Below, one piece after another: positions 42,172 through 52,041 of a stretch of 64,000 nucleotides of DNA; the first letter of the stretch is position 1; each line of letters opens with the position of its first letter. The notes below the pieces were generated by a model. It was given only the letters and a program-made list of their open reading frames with translations, did not search any database and was not told the DNA's origin. The translations under genes and the position numbers were made by a program. Source of the DNA: Streptomyces thinghirensis (GTDB lineage Bacteria; Actinomycetota; Actinomycetia; Streptomycetales; Streptomycetaceae); contig JAKFGP010000058.1 in assembly GCA_021502835.1 (NCBI GenBank), positions 248,001 to 312,000 of the forward strand, given 5' to 3'.

Positions 42172-43453
42172 TTGGCGTCCCCCTCGATCTCGGCGGTGCC
42201 GGCCTCGTCGGCAGCGACCTCGGCGTCGGTGTCGTAGAGCCCGAAGTAGCGGGCGGCGGTGTCCATGTCCTTGTCGCCGCGGCCGGACAGGTTGACGACG
42301 ATCAGCCCGTCCTTGCCCAGCTCCTTGCCGACCTCGATGGCGCCGGCCAGCGCGTGGGCGCTCTCGATGGCCGGGATGATGCCCTCGGTGCGCGACAGCA
42401 GGCGCAGCGCCTGCATGGCGGCGTCGTCGGTGACCGCGCGGTACTCGCCGCGGCCGGAGTCCCTTGAGGTAGCTGTGCTCGGGACCGATGCCGGGGTAGT
42501 CGAGCCCCGCCGAGATCGAGTACGGCTCGGTGATCTGGCCCTCGTCGTCCTGGAGGACGTAGGACCGGGAGCCGTGCAGGATGCCGGGCTCGCCCGCGGA
42601 CAGGGTGGCCGCGTGCTCGCCGCTCTCGATGCCGTGCCCGGCGGGCTCGCAGCCGATGAGGCGGACGTCCGCGTCGGGGATGAAGGCGTGGAAGAGGCCG
42701 ATGGCGTTGGAGCCGCCGCCGACGCAGGCGATCGCCGCGTCGGGGAGGCGTCCGGCCTGTTCCAGGAGCTGGCGGCGGGCCTCGACGCCGATCACGCGGT
42801 GGAAGTCAGCGCACCATCGCCGGGAAGGGGTGGGGTCCGGCGACGGTGCCGAACAGATAGTGGGTGCGGTCGACGTTGGCGACCCAGTCGCGGAAGGCCT
42901 CGTTGATCGCGTCCTTGAGCGTGCGGCTGCCGGACTTCACGGCGATGACCTCGGCGCCGAGCATGCGCATGCGGGCCACGTTGAGGGCCTGGCGGCGGGT
43001 GTCGATCTCGCCCATGTAGATGGTGCAGTCGAGCCCGAAGAGGGCGCAGGCCGTCGCCGTCGCCACGCCGTGCTGGCCGGCGCCGGTCTCCGCGATGACG
43101 CGGGTCTTGCCCATGCGCTTGGTCAGCAGGGCCTGCCCGAGCACGTTGTTGATCTTGTGGGAGCCGGTGTGGTTGAGGTCCTCGCGCTTGAGGAAGACAC
43201 GGGCGCCGCCCGCTTCCGCGGCGAAACGGGGCACCTCGGTGAGCGAGGACGGGCGGCCCGTGTAGTGGACCAGCAGGTCGTCGAGCTCACGGGCGAACTC
43301 GGGGTCCGACTTGGCCTTGTCGTACTCGACGGCCACCTCGTCGACCGCCGCGACGAGGGCCTCGGGGATGAACTTGCCGCCGTACGCCCCGAAGTAGCCT
43401 TCGGGACTGGGGTTTTGACCCTCGGGGTCGGGGATGAAGAAGTTGCTGGGCAT
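42168..43453 (-). CDS. trpB: tryptophan synthase beta chain
   Basis: PLP enzyme of about 428 residues that joins indole and serine to make tryptophan. It opens [21 protein letters not shown] and shows the Schiff-base Lys100 in [30 protein letters not shown], the PLP phosphate loop [10 protein letters not shown], and [16 protein letters not shown]. Frame changes near 42805 and 42465 break the gene but leave no gap in the protein. The short C-terminal extension ([21 protein letters not shown]) is acidic. It lies between trpM and trpA. Confidence 0.95.
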
Positions 43454-43509
43454 GCGTGAACCTCACGGTGAGTGTCTGGTTTGGGCACATTCGCCGTGGG
43501 GCGGGGGAG

Positions 43510-43733
43510 TCAGGCCGCTGCGGGCCGTCTGTGGTAGCTCGCGCAGTTCCCCGCGCCCCTGACGGGGCGCTGAGGCCATCGCATGCCGTTCACCTGGCCG
43601 GGCTCGTCCCCGATGACGTACCGCACCCGGCGGCCGTGCACCCGGCGGGCGGGCGCGCGGCAGCCTCGGGGCCGGCAGCCGCGCGCGAGGCGGGCGTACG
43701 GGTCCCGGGCGGCCGGGGTGAGCGGGAGGGTCA
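43510..43733 (-). CDS. trpM: TrpM-like small protein of the trp cluster
   Basis: A 74-codon gene between trpC and trpB, the place of trpM (earlier trpX) in S. coelicolor. The protein begins MTLPLTPAARDPYARLARG and is rich in Arg and Pro with RGCRAPARRVHGRRVRYVIGD, and closes SYHRRPAAA. No catalytic motif is visible. In S. coelicolor TrpM is reported to affect tryptophan biosynthesis and development; whether it acts by binding an enzyme or metabolite is not visible here. The ATG at 43733 is preferred; a TTG three codons upstream is possible. It follows the trpC stop by 23 bases. Confidence 0.72.
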
Positions 43734-43756
43734 TCGGGAGCAAGCCTACCGGGGTG

Positions 43757-44566
43757 TCAGCCGCGCCCGTGCCGCAGTGCCGGGTGTTCGCCGGCGGCCA
43801 CCAGGTCGGAGACGGCCGTCTTCGGGTCGCGGCCGGTGACCAGGGACTCGCCGACCAGGACGGCGTCGGCGCCCTCGTTGGCGTAGGCGATGAGGTCGTG
43901 CGGGCCGCGGACGCCGGACTCGGCGACCTTGACGATGTGCGCCGGGATCTCCGGGGCGACCCGCTCGAACGTGCCGCGGTCGACCTCCAGCGTCTTCAGG
44001 TTGCGCGCGTTGACGCCGATGATCTTGGCGCCGGCGTCCACCGCACGCTCGACCTCGTCCTCGTCGTGCACCTCGACGAGCGGGGTGAGTCCGATGGACT
44101 CGGCGCGCTCGATCAGCGACTCCAGGGCCGGCTGCTCGAGGGCCGCGACGATCAGCAGCACGAGGTCGGCGCCGTGCGCGCGGGCCTCCCACAGCTGGTA
44201 CGAGGTGACGATGAAGTCCTTGCGCAGCACGGGGATGTCCACGCGCGCGCGGACCGAGTCCAGGTCGGCCAGCGAGCCGCCGAAGCGGCGCTCCTCGGTG
44301 AGGACGGGATGACGGCGGCGCCGCCCGCCTCGTAGTCCGCGGCGAGTCCGGCGGGGTCGGCGATGGCGGCCAGCGCGCCCTTGGACGGGCTGGAGCGCTT
44401 GACCTCGCAGATGACCTTGACGCCGTCGCCGCGCAGGGCGGACACGCCGTCCTTGGCGGGGCGAGCCTTGGCCGCGCGCTCCTTGAGCTCGTCGAGGCTG
44501 ACGCGCGCCTGCCGCTCCGCGAGGTCGGCCACGGACTCCGTCGATGATCTCGTCGAGCACACTCAC
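43757..44566 (-). CDS. trpC: indole-3-glycerol phosphate synthase
   Basis: TIM-barrel enzyme of about 269 residues that closes the indole ring from CdRP. Motifs: [16 protein letters not shown] (first catalytic Lys), [38 protein letters not shown] (second Lys), [32 protein letters not shown] and VLVGESLV. Frame changes lie near 44540 and 44310. The GTG at 44566 starts [11 protein letters not shown]. About 115 bases separate it from the DUF2752 gene, enough for its own promoter, and it leads the trpC-M-B-A group. Confidence 0.94.
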   Translation of the reverse strand: MSVLDEIIDGVRGRPRGAAGARQPRRAQGARGQGSPRQGRRVRPARRRRQGHLRGQALQPVQGRAGRHRRPRRTRRGLRGGRRRRHPVLTEERRFGGSLADLDSVRARVDIPVLRKDFIVTSYQLWEARAHGADLVLLIVAALEQPALESLIERAESIGLTPLVEVHDEDEVERAVDAGAKIIGVNARNLKTLEVDRGTFERVAPEIPAHIVKVAESGVRGPHDLIAYANEGADAVLVGESLVTGRDPKTAVSDLVAAGEHPALRHGRG

Positions 44567-44682
44567 GCGAGCGGCCCCTTTCAGACGGCGAAATGTGTGG
44601 TCACTGTGATGGTATCCGGAGCAGGACGACGGGCCCGCATCCGGTTGACGCCGGTCCCACTACCCGGACGTTCGCCAAGTGA

Positions 44683-45141
44683 TCAAGGGAGGAGCCAGCC
44701 ACCGAACGGCAGGTTCCGGACAACCGTGAAGACCAGCAGCAACGCCCCCAGCGTCCACAGGTGGACCGGGCCGAGGTCGACCCGCAGGGGCCGGCCGCGG
44801 GCCACGCGGATCACCCAGACGGTCCACAGCACGGCGAAGCCCAGATAGCCGAGGACGGCCGGCGCGTTGGCCTGCAGCGCGGTCAGCACGTCCCCGTGGA
44901 CGAACGCGTGGGCGCTGCGCAGGCCGCCGCAGCCGGGACAGTGAATGCCGGTGAAGCGCAGCAGGGGGCAGACGGGGTAGTGGCCGGGTTCGTTGGGGTC
45001 GACGCTCCCCACGTACGCGAACGCGCCGACGACGGCCGCGAGCACGCCGACGGGAACGGACAGGCCCAGGAGGGAGGGCGCGCCCCGCGTCGCGGTCCTG
45101 TTCTGCGTCGGCTTCCCGGTCTCGGCGTCCACGCACCGCAT
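44683..45141 (-). CDS. DUF2752 membrane protein
   Basis: Small membrane protein of about 152 residues with the DUF2752 signature: a periplasmic CPLLRFTGIHCPGCGGLRSAHAF segment (C-x9-CPGCG) between hydrophobic helices (LSVPVGVLAAVVGAFAYVG, then APAVLGYLGFAVLWTVWVI and LWTLGALLLVFTVVRNL). The paired cysteines might bind metal or form a disulfide; the family has no known function. The ATG at 45141 follows a G-rich stretch. An in-frame GTG 10-15 codons upstream is an alternative. It sits between the HGxxPAAW gene and trpC, on the same strand. Confidence 0.82.
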   Translation of the reverse strand: MRCVDAETGKPTQNRTATRGAPSLLGLSVPVGVLAAVVGAFAYVGSVDPNEPGHYPVCPLLRFTGIHCPGCGGLRSAHAFVHGDVLTALQANAPAVLGYLGFAVLWTVWVIRVARGRPLRVDLGPVHLWTLGALLLVFTVVRNLPFGGWLLP

Positions 45142-45236
45142 TTCTGCCCCCGCCGGCTGCAGGCGCACAGGGGCGGTTCCGGCACCCTCGTGCCGGTCCG
45201 CCCCTCGGGAGGTGCCGTTGACCGCCGTGCCCGGTC

Positions 45237-45488
45237 TCAGCCCTTGGCGCCGGCCGGCTCGCGCTCGCCGGCGACCTGGTGCACGGGGTGGTTCTGCTTC
45301 GGCTGGCCGAGGCCCATCATGCGCATGATGCCGCCCACGGCACCGCCGAGGAGCACGACCACCATGCTGGCCCAGAAGCCCAGCGGCTGGGCCGCCACCA
45401 TGAACACGCCCGCGATGCAGAAACCGATGAAGGCGATGATGACACCCGTCCAGGCGGCCGGGGTGTGACCGTGGCTGCTGCCCGACAT
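45237..45488 (-). CDS. HGxxPAAW-family small membrane protein
   Basis: An 83-residue protein with the named N-terminal motif SHGHTPAAWTG, two transmembrane helices (VIIAFIGFCIAGVFMVAA and ASMVVVLLGGAVGGIM), and a hydrophilic tail. The family is confined to actinobacteria and usually lies in the trp region; its function is unknown. The ATG at 45488 has GAGGAGC 5-11 bases upstream, a strong ribosome-binding site. The whole gene is in one frame. Confidence 0.88.
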   Translation of the reverse strand: MSGSSHGHTPAAWTGVIIAFIGFCIAGVFMVAAQPLGFWASMVVVLLGGAVGGIMRMMGLGQPKQNHPVHQVAGEREPAGAKG

Positions 45489-45668
45489 TGCTTGCTCCTC
45501 GTTGCTGTTGTGCCAAGTCTGAGCAGGACGCTCGTGCCCATTGTCCCGCACGGGCGCGCGCGGTGTGAGCGGGGGTACTCCCCAGCGCAACGCGCGCCGT
45601 GACGGCCGTCGGGCCCGGAGCGCGTGTCACGCCGGCGGGTGCTCGTGTGCGCGCGGGTGAACCGCGGG

Positions 45669-46293
45669 TCAGGCGCCGGTCGGGTCCTCGCCGCGGTCGA
45701 GGGCCTTCCAGAGGTCCTCGGGGCGGTCCGGGTCGACGGTCTGCGGCTTGCGGCGCGGGCGCGGGGTGCCGTCGCGCTCGTAGCGGCCGGACATCGCGGG
45801 CCACAGGCGGCCGTAGCGCAGGGCGAGCAGCCCGGCCCAGCAGCAGCGCGCCGCCCACGGCCGCGACGTACGGCCAGGCGGTGTGGGAGAGGGCGTCCAC
45901 GGTGGCCGAGGTGTCGCCGGCGGCCTTCGCGGCCTGGTCGTCCAGGGCGGAGCTGTCGGAGGCGCCGGCCAGGGCCGCGGCGACGGTGCCCGCGCCGCTC
46001 AGCGCGAGCAGGGCGGCGACGGCGAACCGGCCCGCGCGGCGGACGGCGAAGACGGCGACGAGCGCGGCGAGGCCCACTATGGCGAGCGCCGCGGGTACGC
46101 CCGTGACGTCGCTGCCCTTGGCGGTCAGGGGATCGCGCCGCCGGTACCGTCGTTGGGCCTCCGCCCACTCCTGCCGGGTGGCGAGCAGGGCGACGGCCGC
46201 GCCGAGCGCGCCGCACAGCAGGCGGCGCGAGCTCCGGCGGCCGGCCCGGGCGGGTCCTGCGGCTGGGGTACGGGGGTGAGGAACGGCTGTCAC
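45669..46293 (-). CDS. trp-region conserved membrane protein (TIGR02234 type)
   Basis: Membrane protein of about 207 residues that matches the trp-operon-associated TIGR02234 family in layout: LLCGALGAAVALLATRQEWAEA as TM1 with the conserved RQEW, SDVTGVPAALAIVGLAALVAV, GRFAVAALLALSGAGTVAAAL, and a final helix near AWPYVAAVGGALLLAGLLALR. A charged C-terminus (MSGRYERDGTPRPRRKPQ) follows. The function is unknown. The GTG at 46293 is used and the stop is TGA at 45669-45671. One frame change lies near 45835. It follows trpE by 101 bases and probably shares its transcript. Confidence 0.8.
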
Positions 46294-46394
46294 GTACTCA
46301 CTATCTGAACCCCGGGCGAACCGTCACCCGGGTTCGGATTGGCGGGCGTGAGATCCGCCCCACCGCCCCGGCCTGTGCGGCTGCCGGATCGCCC

Positions 46395-47913
46395 CTACCG
46401 CCCCAGCCGGTTGGCCGTGTGCACCGCCCGCAGCACCGCCGCCGCCTTGTTGCGGCACTCGGTGTCCTCGGCGACCGGGTCGGGTCGGCGACGACACCGG
46501 CGCCGGCCTGCACGTAGGCGGTGCCGTCGCGCAGCAGCGCGGTGCGGATGGCGATGGCGGTGTCGAGTCGCCCGCGAAGTCGAGGTAGCCGACGCAGCCG
46601 CCGTACAGGCCGCGCCGGGACGGTTCGAGTTCGTCGATGATCTGCAGGGCGCGCGGCTTGGGCGCGCCGGAGGGGTGCCGGCCGGGAAGCAGGCGGTGAG
46701 GACGTCGAAGGCGGTGCGGTCCGGGGCGACGCGGCCGGTGACCGTCGAGACGATGTGCATGACGTGCGAGTACCGCTCGACGGACATGAAGTCGACGACC
46801 TCGACGGAGCCGGGTTCTGCAGACCCGTCCCAGGTCGTTGCGGCCGAGGTCGACGAGCACATGAGGTGCTCGGCGCGCTCCTTGGGGTCGGCGAGCGAGC
46901 TCGTCGGCGAGGGCCTGGTCCTCCTGCGGGGTGGCGCCGCGGGGCGGGTGCCGGCGATGGGGTGGACCATGGCCCGCCCGTCCTCGACCTTGACCAGGGC
47001 CTCCGGGGACGATCCGACGACGTCGAAGCCGTCGAGGCGGAGCAGGTTACGTATGCGGGGACGGGTTGGTGGCCCGCAGCACCCGGTACACGTCCAGCGC
47101 GCTCGCCGTGCACGGCGTCTCGAAGCGCTGGGAGGCACGACCTGGAAGGCCTCGCCCGCGCGGATGCGCTCCTTGATGTCCTCGACGGCCTCCTGGAAGT
47201 CGGGGCCGCCCCACAGAGCGGTGTACTCGGGCAGCTCGGACGGCGGCAGCGCGGCGGGGCGCAGCCACCGCGCGCGTGAGGTCGGCCTCCATGGCGGCCA
47301 GGCGGGCCACCGCGTCGGCGTAGGCTTCGTCGATGCCCGTTTCGAGGTCGTTGTGGTTGATCGCGTTGGCGATCAGCAGGACCGAGCCCTCCCAGTGGTC
47401 CATGACGGCGAGGTCGCTGGTGAGCAGCATGGTCAGCTCGGGGAGCTTCAGGTCGTCGCGCTCCCCGGGACCGACCTTCTCCAGGCGGCGCACGATGTCG
47501 TAGCCGAGGTAGCCGACCATGCCGCCGGTGAAGGGCGGCAGGCCCAGGTCGTGGGCGAGGTCGCGCGGGGTGTGCAGGGCCTCGACGGTGGCGCGCAGGG
47601 TCGCGAGCGGGTCGCCGTCGGTGGGGACGCCGACGGGCGAGGGTGCCCTGCCAGTGGGCCTGTCCGTCCTTCTCGGTGAGGGTGGCGGCGCTGCGGACGC
47701 CGATGAAGGAGTACCGGGACCATTGGAAGGCCGCCCGGCCGTTCTCCGCGGACTCCAGCAGGAAGGTGCCGGGGCGTTCGGCGGCGAGCTTGCGGTAAGA
47801 GCGCTACCGGGGGTGTCGCCGTCGGCGAGGAGTTTGCGGCTGACCGGGATCACCCGGCGGTCGGCGGCCAGCTTCCGGAAGGTGTCGAGGTCCATGACGT
47901 CCATGTCGTCCAT
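46395..47913 (-). CDS. trpE: anthranilate synthase component I
   Basis: Chorismate-using enzyme of about 505 residues that makes anthranilate with ammonia from a glutaminase partner. Motifs: [23 protein letters not shown] with the feedback-site [96 protein letters not shown] and GYLDFAGD. Frame changes are numerous (near 47800, 47650, 47270, 47140, 47065, 46900, 46820, 46680, 46570 and 46490). The start is the ATG at 47913, with two more in-frame ATGs just downstream. Only 11 bases separate it from the hisI stop, so no leader-peptide attenuator fits. No glutaminase gene (trpG) is in the window. Confidence 0.92.
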
Positions 47914-47924
47914 GTCGGCAGACC

Positions 47925-48333
47925 CTACTGATCCGCGCCGGGCGCGCCGGAGTCCGTGCGGGCGTCGAGGAGCACGTCGGCGTCGAAGCAGGTGCGGGCG
48001 CCGGTGTGGCAGGCGGCGCCGACCTGGTCGACCTTGACCAGGACGGTGTCGGCGTCGCCAGTCCAGGGCGACGGACTTCACCCCACGAAGTGCCCGAGGT
48101 GTCGCCCTTGACCCAGTACTCCTGACGGCTGCGCGACCAGTAGGTGCAGCGTCCCGTCGTCAGGGTGCGGTGCAGTGCCTCGTCGTCCATCCAGCCGAGC
48201 ATCAGCACCTCCCCGGTGTCGTACTGCTGGGCGATGGCGGGCAGGAGGCCGTCGGCGCCGCGCTTGAGGCGGTCGGCGATCTTCGGGGCAGAGCGGGCTG
48301 GGCCGCCGGGGGAGCTGCTGGTCGTGCGCCCAT
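47925..48333 (-). CDS. hisI: phosphoribosyl-AMP cyclohydrolase
   Basis: Zinc enzyme of about 135 residues that opens the adenine ring of PR-AMP, the third step of histidine synthesis. Motifs: [64 protein letters not shown] and the metal-binding cysteines in [13 protein letters not shown] frame change near 48325 separates the ATG at 48333 from the body; others lie near 48090 and 48055. The stop TAG at 47925 lies 11 bases before trpE, which ties a his gene directly to a trp gene. Confidence 0.92.
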
Positions 48334-48409
48334 TGTACCGCGCGCGGGACGGACACGCCCCGGGCCTGTCCACTGGGCGGACCCGGCCGGCCGCCGTGGC
48401 CGGACCGCA

Positions 48410-49047
48410 CTGTCGACTTTCGCCAAGCGTGAACGACTTCTGCTCGCGGACCTGTTGGAGACGGCGGGTCCGGACGCCCCGACCCTGTGCGTGACGGCTG
48501 GCGGACTCAGTGACCTCGCCGCGCGGCGGTAGTGCGCGAGCGCCGGCCGGACGCCGCCGGGGGCACCCTGATCAAGCAGCTGGCGTCCCGGCTCGACCGG
48601 GTGATGGAGGAGTACGGCGCGAAGCCGTACGAGGAGCTGCTCCAGCTGATCCGCACGGCCCGCCCGCTTCTCCCCTTCCAGCTCAAGCAGGTCGACGAGG
48701 CGGCGAACACGGTGGAGTTCTACTACTCACACCGAGGACGTGCGCCGTGCCCAGCCGGACTGGTCGCCGCGCGAGCTGGACCCGGTCTTCCAGGACGGCC
48801 TGTGGTCACGCCTGGAGCGCACCGCCCGCCTGATGGGCCGCGGCATCCGACGGGCCTGGTGCTGCACCCGCCCGAACGGCCAGACGACGGTCTGCCCACC
48901 GGGGGTACGCCGGTGGTGACCGCGACCGGCGGAGCCGTCGAGCTGCTGCTGTTCGCCTACGGACGGCAGAGCGCCGCGAAGGTGGAGCTGGAGGGCGAGA
49001 AGGAAGCGATCGCGAGGCTGCACGAAACGAAGCAACTGGGGATCTGA
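48410..49047 (+). CDS. TIGR03085-family metal-binding protein
   Basis: Protein of about 210 residues of the DinB/mycothiol-maleylpyruvate-isomerase-like superfamily, TIGR03085 branch. The start reads [20 protein letters not shown]; the codon before it is CTG at 48410, where relatives usually have GTG, so the exact start is unsure. It continues [49 protein letters not shown] and [17 protein letters not shown]. The function is unknown; the fold often binds metal through three histidines. Frame changes lie near 48500, 48665, 48725, 48850 and 48900. It points away from hisI and toward the convergent MFS gene. Confidence 0.78.
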
Positions 49048-49074
49048 GGCGGCCGGGGACGGCCTCTGGAGCAG

Positions 49075-50427
49075 TCAGCCCGGGGAGGCCGACGCGGGCG
49101 GCAGCCCGGGGAAGGCAGCCCGACCGCTACCCCGGCAGTTCGGCCCCGCCGTACGCCCGGCGCGCACAGGGCGACGACCCCGCCGAGCGCGCAGACACCG
49201 GCGCTGACGGCGAAGACCGGGCCGGTGCCCGAGACGCCTATGGCGGCGGCGGACAGCGGCATGCTCATGCGGCGCGATGCCCAGGCTGACGATTCCGCCG
49301 ACCGCGGTGACGCGTCCCAGGTAGGCGGGGTCGGCCTGGGTCTGCAGCAGGGCCCCCGCACATGGCGCCGCTGAGCCCCGTGAGCAGCCCGACGACCACC
49401 GCGGTGCCGACGGCCACGGGCAGGCCGGGGGCCTGCGCCAGGGCGCCGATCGCGGCCGCGCCGGGGATGATGGCACCGGCGGCGACAGGCACACCCGGCG
49501 CGCGGCGGCGGCGCCCCGCACGGTCGAGCAGCAGGGCGGCGACTCCGGCCCCCGTGCCGAACCCGGCGAGCACCCAGCCCATCCCGGACGCGCCCCAGCC
49601 GCGTTCGTCCGCGAGCAGGGTCAGGCCGACGTTGAGGGGGCCGACGAAGCCGAGGTCTCCGAGAGCGATGGCCACCATCAGCGGGCCGAGGACGCGCGGT
49701 GCCGGCGGATGTAGCGGAGCCCGCCCACCAGGTCCCGCCACGCGGTGGCCTCCCCCGCGGCGGGTGCGCCGGTCGCGTCGTCGGGCGGCAGCTCGCGCAT
49801 CCGTACGGAGATCAGCAGCGGCACCGACACGGCGATCAGCAACCCCGCGAGCGCGAAGGCCGCCGCGCCGCCGCCGACCGCCACGCCGAGCCCAAGCCGA
49901 GCGGTGCGCCCACGACGGCGGCGAAGCGCACGGCGAGGCCGCGCATGCCCTGGACGCGGGCGAGCTGGTCCTTGCCGGTGATGCGGGCCGGGAGCGCCCC
50001 GACGGCGGGCAGGAAGAGGGCGTCGACCGTGCCGAAGACGACCGCGAGCAGGGCGAGGAGCCACAGCCCCGGGTCGGTCACGAAGAGCGCACGGCGACCG
50101 CCAGCACCGTGGCGCACCGTACGGCGTCGCTGCCGATGACGACCTTGCGCGGCCCGAACCGGTCGGCGACCACCCCGCCGCCGAGCATGAGCAGCGCACG
50201 GGGCACCGCGCTGACGGCGGTGACGAGGCCGGCCTGCGCGGGGCGAGTGCCGTTCTGCACGGCGGCCCAGGACAGCGCGAGGTAGAAGACCATGTCACCG
50301 ACCATGGAGGCGGCGTAGGCGGCGACCCAGCGCAGGACGTTGGCGTCGCGGTGGGCGGGTGCGGTGGCGGTGGCGGTGGCGGTCGGGGTATGCCCGTGTC
50401 CGGCACGGACGTGGTCCCCTCAGACAC
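49075..50427 (-). CDS. major facilitator superfamily transporter
   Basis: Membrane efflux-type transporter of about 450 residues with roughly ten to twelve helices. It begins VSEGTTSVPDTGIP, then a low-complexity Pro/Thr/Ala stretch, then LRWVAAYAASMVGDMVFYLA (TM1), the MFS loop ADRFGPRKVVIGSDAVR between TM2 and TM3, and later GWVLAGFGTGAGVAALLLDRAGRRRR. The corrected end is GLPPASASPG at 49075. The GTG at 50427 overlaps the stop of the ArsR gene by eight bases, so regulator and pump are coupled. The substrate is unknown. Frame changes lie near 50380, 50085, 49895, 49700, 49360, 49270 and 49150. Confidence 0.83.
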
Positions 50428-51001
50428 GGAACGGGAACCCGTACACGTGCAGCGCCACGTTCTCGCGCCCTTCGGTGTCGCCTGCCGCGTCGGCCGCGCG
50501 CCCTTCTCGTCGTACTTCTTGGCCAGGGCGAGCAGTTCCTCGCCCAGTTCGGCCAGTTCGGCGGGGGTCAGCCGCAGCAGGGACTCGTTGTCGGGGGCGG
50601 CGGAGTTCCACTCGGGACCCCGGGTGGGGCGCTCGTCCAGGTAGCGGCGGTACATGACGGCCCGCTGTTCGTGGAAGAGCCGGGTGGCCGCGAGGTGGGC
50701 GGCCGCCCGCTCGGGGACGTCGCGGAAGTTCTCGTCGCGGATGCTCACGCCGTCCGAGGCGGGCTGCCACCAGCGCTCCCGACCGTCCGCGCTCTGCGGC
50801 TCGGCCTCCTCGACCAGTCCGTGCTCGGCGAGTTTGCGCAGGTGGTAGCTGACCAGGGAGACGGCCTCGTCGACCTGATCGGCGAGCTGCGAGGCAGGTC
50901 GCCGTGCGCGCCACGCACAGGCCGCGGTACAGCTGCATGCGCAGGGGATGCGCCAGGGCTTTGAGGGTGCCCAGGTCGGTGATGGGGCGGTTCTCCCTCA
51001 C
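50420..51001 (-). CDS. ArsR-family transcriptional regulator
   Basis: Protein of about 193 residues with an N-terminal winged helix (LKALAHPLRMQLYRGL, then ATASQLADQVDEAVSLVSYHLRKLAEHGLVEE, the recognition helix) and a long C-terminal helical domain (RDVPERAAAHLAATRLFHEQR, LTPAELAELGEELLALAKKYDE). No metal-binding cysteine pair is seen in the DNA-binding helix, so it is probably not a metal sensor. The GTG at 51001 gives VRENRPITDLGTL. A frame change lies near 50895. Overlap with the MFS gene suggests that it controls that pump. Confidence 0.85.
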   Translation of the reverse strand: MRENRPITDLGTLKALAHPLRMQLYRGLCVARTATCLAARRSGRRGRLPGQLPPAQTRRARTGRGGRAAERGRSGALVAARLGRREHPRRELPRRPRAGGRPPRGHPALPRTAGRHVPPLPGRAPHPGSRVELRRPRQRVPAAADPRRTGRTGRGTARPGQEVRREGRAADAAGDTEGRENVALHVYGFPFRV

Positions 51002-51068
51002 GGGTCATGGCACCACCGTACCAGGAAGGGAGAAGGTTGCGCAATAAATTTTGCGCAACTTTCCCTTC

Positions 51069-51220
51069 CTAAAGCGTCGAACCTCGCTTCTGACGCCTGA
51101 CCTGCACACCTTCGATGAGTGCGTCGTGCGCGAGCCGCCCGACGGCGACACCGCGCTCCTGGCCTCCGCGCGCAGCTCGGCCAGCTCTTCCTCGGTGAAC
51201 TCGATCGTGATCCCAGGCAT
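51069..51220 (-). CDS. small ribbon-helix-helix-like protein (antitoxin-like), no toxin seen
   Basis: A protein of about 50 residues: PGITIEFTEEELAELRAEAR, then (after a frame change near 51162) ERGVAVGRLAHDALIEGVQV. A short beta strand followed by two helices fits the RHH/Arc fold of CopG- or VapB-type antitoxins. No toxin gene adjoins it: the flanks are the ArsR gene and hisF, both unrelated. It may be an orphan antitoxin or a small DNA-binding protein. Confidence 0.6.
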
Positions 51221-51287
51221 ATGAGCACGTTAGCCAACGTGGAACCGTGATCACTACCGCGCTCACTACCCAGGGCGACATCTCGAA

Positions 51288-52041
51288 CTAGCGAACGGCG
51301 TGCCCCGCCCCCCGCAGCGTCTCCTTCACCTCTCCGATTCGCAGGTCGCCGGAGTGGAAGACGGACGCCGCCAGGACCGCGTCCGCGCCCGCCTCGACGG
51401 CCGGGGAAAGTCGGCGAGGCGGCCCGCGCCGCCGGAGGCGATGACCGGGACGGTCACGTGCTTGCGGACCGCCGCGATCACTTCCAGGTCGTAGCCGTCC
51501 TTCGTGCCGTCCGCGTCCATCGAGTTCAGCAGGATCTCCCCCGCGCCCAGCTCGGCGGCGCGGTGCGCCCACCCACCGCGTCGATGCCGGTGCCGCGCCG
51601 GCCGCCGTGGGTGGTCACCTCGAACGTGCCCGCCTCGGTGCGGCGCGCGTCGACCGACAGGACGAGGACCTGACGGCCGAAGCGCTCGGCGATCTCGCGG
51701 ATCAGGTCGGGGCGGGCGATGGCGGCCGTGTTCACGCCCACCTTGTCCGCACCGGCCCGCAGCAGCTTGTCGACGTCGTCGGCGGTGCGCACGCCGCCGC
51801 CGACGGTCAGCGGGATGAACACCTGCTCGGCGGTGCGGCGCACCACGTCGTACGTCGTCTCGCGGTCGCCCGACGAGGCGGTGATGTCCAGGAACGTCAG
51901 CTCGTCGGCGCCCTCGGTGTCGTACACCTTGGCCATCTCGACGGGGTCACCCGCGTCGCGCAGGTTCTGGAAGTTGACGCCCTTGACGACCCGGCCGTTG
52001 TCCACGTCCAGGCAGGGGGATGACTCGGACCGCCAGGGTCT
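51288..52041 (-). CDS. hisF: imidazole glycerol phosphate synthase, cyclase subunit
   Basis: TIM-barrel subunit of about 251 residues that uses ammonia from HisH to make IGP and AICAR. Motifs: [22 protein letters not shown] with catalytic Asp, [45 protein letters not shown] with the second Asp, [20 protein letters not shown] and [13 protein letters not shown]. The initiator is hidden: restoring one T after 52040 gives ATG ACC CTG GCG, overlapping the ridA stop as ATGA. Other frame changes lie near 52015, 51565 and 51410. It pairs with HisH, whose gene lies about 1.1 kb upstream with priA and ridA between. Confidence 0.94.

Noticed and set aside
47914..47924. A trpE leader peptide or attenuator
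   Set aside because: Only 11 bases separate hisI from trpE, too short for a leader peptide and hairpins.
51069..51220. A complete toxin-antitoxin pair
   Set aside because: No toxin-like gene adjoins the RHH-like gene on either side.
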